The translations under genes and the position numbers were made by a program. Positions 4,946 through 8,569 of a stretch of DNA of 8,569 nt are shown one piece after another (positions within the stretch are counted from its first letter, which is position 1; each line of letters starts with the position of its first letter). Location: assembly GCA_964396385.1 (NCBI GenBank), contig CAYNFH010000258.1, positions 1 to 8,569 on the forward strand, in the 5' to 3' direction. This DNA is from CAYNFH01 sp964396385. Its GTDB lineage: Bacteria > Armatimonadota > Chthonomonadetes > Chthonomonadales > CAJBBX01. Under the pieces are notes generated by a model, which worked only from the letters and a program-made list of their open reading frames with translations, was not told where the DNA came from and did no database searches.

Positions 4946-5875
4946 ATGGCCCATTCACACGCGCACGGTTCGGAACTCACGGCTGGCCGCATGGCCATGG
5001 CAGTGGGGCTCACCGGCGCGTTCGTCGTGGCGGAGGCGGCGGCGGGGGCCATCTCCCACAGCCTCGCTCTCCTATCTGACGCGGGGCACAACTTCGCGGA
5101 TGCCTTAGCGCTGGTGCTCTGCTGGTACGCGCTATACGCCGCGAAGAAGCCCTCCAATGCCCGGCGCACCTTCGGCTTCCACCGTGTGGGCATCTTCGCC
5201 GCACTGGTCAATGCGGCCTCTCTCGCGGTCATTGCGGTCCTGATCTTCTGGGAGGCGGTGGTCCGGCTGCGGCATCCGGAGCCGGTACGCAGCGGCGTCA
5301 TGGTGGGCGTGGCGGTGGCGGCGATCCTGATCAATGGCCTCATCACCCTGTGGCTACACGGCGGCGCTCGCAACAACCTCAACGTACGCAGCGCGTACCT
5401 CCACATGCTAGGCGACATGGTCTCCGCCGCGGGGGTGGTGATAGCAGGCTTTGTGGTGGCCGCTACCGGGGCTTCTTTCGCGGACCCCATCGTCTCCTTC
5501 CTCATCGGCGCACTCATCTTCTGGAGCTCCTGGGGCATTCTGGTAGAGGCGGTGGACGTATTGCTGGAATCCGTGCCCGCCGGCCTGGACATGGCCTCTG
5601 TCGAGCAGGCGATCGACTCGGTGGACGGCGTTATGAACGTTCACGACCTCCACGTGTGGACCGTGGGGCCGGGCGTGGTCGCCTGCTGCTGCCACATCCT
5701 GGTGGCGGAACAGAGCGTTCGGAGCGGGCAGCAGGTGCTGCGGACGGTGGCGGAGTTGCTGGAGCGCCGGTTCGGCATCACGCACGCCACGATCCAGGTA
5801 GAGGTGGAGGGCTGCGAGGCCAACGACATGTACTGCGCTCTCCGGGTCCATGAGCACGCCGGACATACGCACTGA
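4946..5875 (+). CDS. Cation diffusion facilitator (CDF, CzcD/ZnT-like) metal exporter
   Basis: The protein has 309 residues, typical CDF length. It is an inner-membrane antiporter expected to expel Zn2+ (possibly Co2+ or others) in exchange for protons. It has six hydrophobic helices between residues about 15 and 195. The transport site shows H48-x3-D52 in TM2 (SDAGHNFAD) and H153-x3-D157 in TM5 (HMLGD), the HD-HD arrangement usual in Zn-type members. The cytoplasmic C-terminal domain carries the conserved HDLHVWTV motif. Short His-rich ends (HSHAHG at the N terminus, HEHAGHTH at the C terminus) could bind metal. The ATG at 4946 has GGAAAGG upstream and the TATAAT promoter further back. The 3' end overlaps mbfA by 26 nt, indicating one operon. 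Exact metal specificity cannot be read from sequence. Confidence 0.95.
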   Translation: MAHSHAHGSELTAGRMAMAVGLTGAFVVAEAAAGAISHSLALLSDAGHNFADALALVLCWYALYAAKKPSNARRTFGFHRVGIFAALVNAASLAVIAVLIFWEAVVRLRHPEPVRSGVMVGVAVAAILINGLITLWLHGGARNNLNVRSAYLHMLGDMVSAAGVVIAGFVVAATGASFADPIVSFLIGALIFWSSWGILVEAVDVLLESVPAGLDMASVEQAIDSVDGVMNVHDLHVWTVGPGVVACCCHILVAEQSVRSGQQVLRTVAELLERRFGITHATIQVEVEGCEANDMYCALRVHEHAGHTH

Positions 5876-7016
5876 CCAACCGGATGAACGGCTCATCCGC
5901 ACCCTCCAGGCGGACTGGTCCCTGGAGATGGACGGAGAGGCGATGTACGCGGCGCTCGCCGAACGGGAGAAGATACCGGAGCGCCGGCAGATCTTCGAGC
6001 GACTGGCCCAGCTAGAGCGCCACCACGCCGACCAGTGGGCGCAGAGGCTACGCGACCTGGGTGCCGAAGTTCCCGCTACCCACAGCGGGAAGTGGCACGC
6101 TACCCGGATTGCGCACACCCCCGGCGGAATGCAGGAGATCATCCTGGCCATCGAGCAGGAGGAGCGCCGGGACGTTTCCTCCTACCTCCGGCAGATGCGC
6201 GAGTTCAAGGATGAGGAGACCGCTGCCATCCTCCGCAGCGTCATCCTGGACGAGTTCGCGCACGCCCACGTCCTGAGCCGACTCTACGCCCAGAGCAGTC
6301 CCCGATCCGCGCTGGACTACCTCATCCGTCGCCAGCGGCAGGGCACCGGAAGCTGGATTGGAGACGCAATCTACGGAATTAACGACGGCCTGGGCGCCAT
6401 CTTCGGCATCGTGAGCGGCGTCTCCGGCGCCACGCTCGGCAACAGCAAGTTCGTGCTGCTGGCCGGACTGGCGGGGATGATCGCGAGCGCGCTCTCCATG
6501 GGCTCCGGGGCCTATCTGGCGGCCAAGAGCGAACGTGAGATCTACGAGGCGGAGCTGCAGCGAGAGCGCGAGGGCCTCCAGGAGCACCCGGACTCCGCCA
6601 AAGAGGAGATGGCTATCTTCTACCAGCTCAAGGGCGTGCCGGAGGAGGACGCCAACAAGATAGCCAGCTACCTGGCCTCCAACCCGGACCAGTTCCTGCG
6701 GACCATGGCCGCGGAGAAGCTGAACCTCACGGAAGACGCGCTCAGCAGCCCCACGACCTCCGCCATCTCCGGCTCACTCTCCACGGCGCTGGGGGCCTCC
6801 ATCCCCATTGTCCCCTTCTTATTCATGAGCGGCTATCCGGCCGTCATCGCGGCGGCTGTCGTCTCACTGGTCGCGCATTTCGCGGTGGGTGCGGCAAAGA
6901 GCCTGGTGACGGTGCGCTCCTGGTGGAGCAGCGGAACAGAAATGACGGTGGTGGGGGCGGTGGAGGGTCTGGCGACGTACGTGATCGGGATTGCCTTGGG
7001 CCGCGTGGGAGCGTGA
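5850..7016 (+). CDS. mbfA: Ferritin-like/VIT1 fusion iron exporter (MbfA-type)
   Basis: The protein has 388 residues in two modules. Residues about 14-148 are a four-helix ferritin-like (rubrerythrin-type) domain with a full set of diiron ligands: Glu30, Glu56-x2-His59, Glu102 or Glu105, and Glu135-x2-His138. Residues about 165-388 are a VIT1/CCC1 transporter: TM1 with INDGLGAIFGIVSGVSGA (Asp179), TM2 with ALSMGSGAYLA (Met217), then a Glu-rich cytosolic helical segment (about 226-295) like the metal-binding domain of plant VIT1, then three more helices. This architecture defines MbfA, shown in alphaproteobacteria to export iron and protect against peroxide. The ATG at 5850 lies inside the CDF gene and has a poor ribosome binding site, so translational coupling is likely. 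Iron is inferred from the family; Mn export by VIT relatives is the alternative. Confidence 0.9.
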   Translation: MSTPDIRTDQPDERLIRTLQADWSLEMDGEAMYAALAEREKIPERRQIFERLAQLERHHADQWAQRLRDLGAEVPATHSGKWHATRIAHTPGGMQEIILAIEQEERRDVSSYLRQMREFKDEETAAILRSVILDEFAHAHVLSRLYAQSSPRSALDYLIRRQRQGTGSWIGDAIYGINDGLGAIFGIVSGVSGATLGNSKFVLLAGLAGMIASALSMGSGAYLAAKSEREIYEAELQREREGLQEHPDSAKEEMAIFYQLKGVPEEDANKIASYLASNPDQFLRTMAAEKLNLTEDALSSPTTSAISGSLSTALGASIPIVPFLFMSGYPAVIAAAVVSLVAHFAVGAAKSLVTVRSWWSSGTEMTVVGAVEGLATYVIGIALGRVGA

Positions 7017-7032
7017 ACCTCCCCTGTCCCAA

Positions 7033-7081
7033 GGGAGCGGCCCAGAGCCTGCGCTCGCTCGGCTCTGGGCGCGCCGCTCCC
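7033..7081 (+). terminator. Strong hairpin after mbfA (terminator-like, no T-run)
   Basis: GGGAGCGGC 7033-7041 pairs with GCCGCTCCC 7073-7081, and CCAGAGCC 7042-7049 pairs with GGCTCTGG 7061-7068. This makes 17 bp with a 4-nt bulge and an 11-nt loop, starting 16 nt after the mbfA stop. It is the probable 3' end structure of the CDF-mbfA transcript. The absence of a U-tract leaves the termination mechanism open. Confidence 0.6.
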
Positions 7082-7102
7082 CATTCTCATGGAGGGGGTA
7101 TG

Positions 7103-7139
7103 CTCCCCTCCCCTTACAAAGGGGAGGGTTGGGGAGGGG
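7103..7139. repeat. Perfect hairpin overlapping a short-loop G-quadruplex motif
   Basis: CCCTCCCCTT 7106-7115 and AAGGGGAGGG 7119-7128 form a 10-bp stem with a 3-nt loop. On the plus strand 7121-7139 also contains four G-tracts (GGGG, GGG, GGGG, GGGG) with loops of A, TT and A, a canonical G-quadruplex motif. A purine-rich GGAGGGGG at 7091 can additionally pair with the C-tract. The element lies between the converging mbfA and PilZ genes, 5 nt before the PilZ stop. Confidence 0.7.
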
Positions 7140-7143
7140 TGCC

Positions 7144-7515
7144 CTACGCGGACAACCGCTCCAGGCGGCCCAGGCCGAACAACTGGAACCCGATGTGCAG
7201 GTGTACCTGCTGCTCTACGGACAGGCCCAGGAAGCGCCCACCATAGAGGAAATTTCCGTCCTCGTCCACCTGCTTGTGGACGATCTCAATGGTGGCGGAG
7301 AACGGGTTGCCGGAGTCCGGCCCTATCTCCACCTCCATGCTCTCGCCGTTCACGTACTCCGCGGGGGAACAGAACAGCAGTCCCGTGGTACTCACTACAA
7401 TCGCGCGGCCGTGGTCGCTCCCCTGAGCGTGCCGGATGGTTACCGGCCAGCACGTGGCGTACCTGTGCGCCCGGCGGTTCTGTGGATTCTCGTCTATCGG
7501 TTTCGGAGAAGACAC
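7144..7515 (-). CDS. PilZ-domain protein, degenerate second c-di-GMP motif
   Basis: The protein has 123 residues and is essentially one PilZ domain, a cytoplasmic beta-barrel that usually binds cyclic di-GMP. The start is GTG at 7515, supported by GGAGGG six nt upstream on the minus strand. The N-terminal RxxxR motif is present (Arg14-x3-Arg18 in NRRAHR). The second motif, normally (D/N)xSxxG, reads VVSTTG (residues 40-45): Ser42 and Gly45 are kept, but the Asp/Asn is Val40. Binding may be weak or lost. The segment ending in GGRFLGL is the usual late strand of PilZ domains. The gene follows the aminotransferase on the same strand after 188 nt, so co-transcription is possible. Single-domain PilZ proteins often control motility or polysaccharide export through a partner. 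Confidence 0.85.
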   Translation of the reverse strand: MSSPKPIDENPQNRRAHRYATCWPVTIRHAQGSDHGRAIVVSTTGLLFCSPAEYVNGESMEVEIGPDSGNPFSATIEIVHKQVDEDGNFLYGGRFLGLSVEQQVHLHIGFQLFGLGRLERLSA

Positions 7516-7535
7516 TCGCAGCCCTCCGCTTGCTC

Positions 7536-7571
7536 GCCTGCGATTCTCCGCAGAATCTGTGCGAGGCAGGC
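7536..7571 (-). promoter_or_regulatory. Hairpin in the 5' leader of the PilZ gene
   Basis: In plus-strand terms GCCTGC 7536-7541 pairs with GCAGGC 7566-7571 and GATTCT 7542-7547 pairs with AGAATC 7552-7557. This gives 12 bp with an 8-nt bulge and a 4-nt loop. In the minus-strand transcript it lies about 20 nt before the GTG start, just upstream of the ribosome binding site. It could modulate translation, or form the end of the upstream transcript. No promoter with clear -35/-10 boxes is evident in 7516-7703. Confidence 0.3.
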
Positions 7572-7698
7572 CGGCTGCCTGGAAGCGTCAAGGCCGCCGG
7601 ACGGTCAATCAATGACATTAGTTGCACAGTCATTATCGGCCCATCGCCGGGCGCGCTGGAGGTATGCGGGCCTCTTCTGCCAGAACCCGCAAACGTAC

Positions 7699-7711
7699 GG
7701 GCGTCACGCCC
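7699..7711 (-). other. Small hairpin centred on the aminotransferase stop codon
   Basis: On the minus strand, GGGCG, the TGA stop and CGCCC follow one another, so a 5-bp GC stem holds the stop codon in its 3-nt loop. A weak T-containing stretch follows some 8 nt later, insufficient for a clear intrinsic terminator. Confidence 0.3.
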
Positions 7712-8569
7712 AGGCGGACCGGATCTTCGTGGCGGCTTCCGCGATCTGCTCCATGTCGGACCGGCCCGCCAGGAGGAGGACCTGCGTGAGCCAGACCGCT
7801 TCTCGGCATACGTCCTCGCATACCGGGCATCGCACCGCTCCGTAGTCCGTCCCTTTCAAATTGCGGCCCCAGGGGGCGCGCTCCAGGTTCTGCCGCTGGA
7901 ACACGGCCTCCCTGTACATGGGTGGATAGCCGGGGCTGCAGGGGATTCCCTCCGCCAGCATCGCCTTCAGGAACTCCTCGCGAGGACGCCCCCCGAAGGC
8001 GGCAGAATCGTAAAGGAACACATATAAGTGGTACGCGTGGCGCGTAATGCGAGGGTCCGCCGGGAGCGTCCTGAGGCCGGGTAATTCCGAAAGGAGGGAG
8101 GATAGGTACGCTGCGTTGTCGGTGCGGAGCTGCGTCTGCTCCGGCAGCCGCGTAAGCTGGCCCAGCAGGATAGCCGCCTGCCACTCCGTCATGCGGAAGT
8201 TGCCGCCCAGCACGTGGTGTTCGTACCATCGCCCGCTCCGCCTGCGCCCTACGTTGTGGACCGACCAGATGCGCTCGACCAGCTCCTCATCATCGGTGAG
8301 GATACAGCCTCCCTCCCCCGCATTCAGGTTCTTGGAGGCCTGGAAGCTGAAGGTGCCGGCGCTCCCTATGGCACCCACCTTGCGGCCCTTCCACTCCGCC
8401 GCGTGGGCCTGCGCCGCATCCTCCACCAGCGGGACGCTGTGGCGCCGGGCGACCTCCAGCAGGCCGTCCAGGTTGGCGGGCCGGCCCGCCCCGTGGACCG
8501 GGATTATGGCGCGCGTGCGCTCCGTTACCACGGCCTCCACAGCATTGGGGTCGAGGCAGAGACTATCCG
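7704..8569 (-). CDS. DegT/DnrJ/EryC1/StrS family PLP-dependent sugar aminotransferase, N terminus outside window
   Basis: The gene runs off the right edge; 287 residues are visible, and the family's usual 370-400 implies roughly 90 missing at the N terminus. The frame continues through the internal GTG at 8540 (residues DPNAVEAVV), so that codon is not the start. Family marks are AIIPVHGAG, VEDAAQAH (visible residues 48-55; PLP-contacting Asp50 and Gln53), the Schiff-base lysine in SFQASKNLNAGEGG (visible residue 79, codon 8331-8333), and GNFRMTEWQAA. Members transfer an amino group from Glu or Gln to keto-sugars or keto-inositols, feeding surface glycans, aminoglycosides or modified sugars. 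The SFQASKNLNAGEGG version is common in a subgroup that includes scyllo-inosose-type enzymes, but the substrate cannot be fixed here. The C-terminal end (CPVCEDVCREAVWL) is complete. Confidence 0.93.
   Translation of the reverse strand, partial: DSLCLDPNAVEAVVTERTRAIIPVHGAGRPANLDGLLEVARRHSVPLVEDAAQAHAAEWKGRKVGAIGSAGTFSFQASKNLNAGEGGCILTDDEELVERIWSVHNVGRRRSGRWYEHHVLGGNFRMTEWQAAILLGQLTRLPEQTQLRTDNAAYLSSLLSELPGLRTLPADPRITRHAYHLYVFLYDSAAFGGRPREEFLKAMLAEGIPCSPGYPPMYREAVFQRQNLERAPWGRNLKGTDYGAVRCPVCEDVCREAVWLTQVLLLAGRSDMEQIAEAATKIRSAWA

Noticed and set aside
4666..5592. Minus-strand open frame of 308 codons with a CSGVQVFR-like repeat
   Set aside because: The peptide repeat is only the translated octamer array on the reverse strand. 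The rest is antisense to the small protein and CDF genes.
6991..8027. Two long plus-strand open frames across the PilZ and aminotransferase region
   Set aside because: Both are Arg/Pro/Gly-rich shadows. The minus strand carries recognisable PilZ and DegT-family motifs with proper starts.
8538..8540. GTG at 8540 as the start of the aminotransferase
   Set aside because: In-frame codons upstream to the window edge read DPNA, continuing the expected family sequence, so the gene starts outside the window.

Overview
The window is a GC-rich stretch of bacterial chromosome with mostly G/C third codon positions. It carries nine protein genes and no recognisable tRNA, rRNA, transposase or CRISPR. No gene is lineage-diagnostic. 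A secreted subtilase with C-terminal hexapeptide repeats, an ECF-type sigma factor, and intergenic octanucleotide repeats would fit a high-GC environmental bacterium such as an Armatimonadota- or Acidobacteriota-like lineage. That placement is a weak inference.

Layout. (1) 1-143: the 3' end of a sigma-70-family (ECF-like) factor, followed by an 80-nt palindromic repeat and an intrinsic terminator. (2) 385-2163: a secreted S8 serine protease with signal peptide, propeptide, complete catalytic triad and a tail of eleven hexads of the type xNVIWG. (3) 2160-2744, minus strand: a BON-domain protein whose stop codon overlaps the protease stop. The apparent protease terminator lies inside the BON reading frame. 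(4) 2910-7016, plus strand, a metal block: an NRAMP-fold transporter with altered metal-site motifs, a hairpin-rich 288-nt gap, an unrecognised 100-residue protein, a zinc-type CDF exporter with its own TATAAT promoter, and a ferritin-like/VIT1 fusion (MbfA type) overlapping the CDF gene by 26 nt. (5) 7017-7143: a hairpin- and G-tract-rich convergent terminator zone. (6) Minus strand: a PilZ-domain protein (7144-7515), and upstream of it a DegT/DnrJ/EryC1/StrS sugar aminotransferase (7704-8569) cut by the window end.

How the genes may work together. NRAMP-like uptake, CDF efflux and MbfA-type iron efflux with a diiron ferroxidase-like domain together suggest a divalent-metal homeostasis locus. 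The 26-nt overlap of the CDF and mbfA frames argues for co-transcription and translational coupling. The PilZ and aminotransferase genes belong to a separate minus-strand unit, plausibly surface polysaccharide or c-di-GMP-linked. The protease and sigma factor are separate units.

The most unusual material lies at the DNA/RNA level or in protein low-complexity regions: the NVIWG repeat tail, two intergenic repeat blocks with the same 8-bp period, a possible pseudoknot that would mask the protease ribosome binding site, a hairpin placed exactly between a strong Shine-Dalgarno and its start codon, and a short-loop G-quadruplex motif overlapping a perfect hairpin. No gap between genes exceeds 300 bases; the largest (4260-4547) is described under its hairpins.
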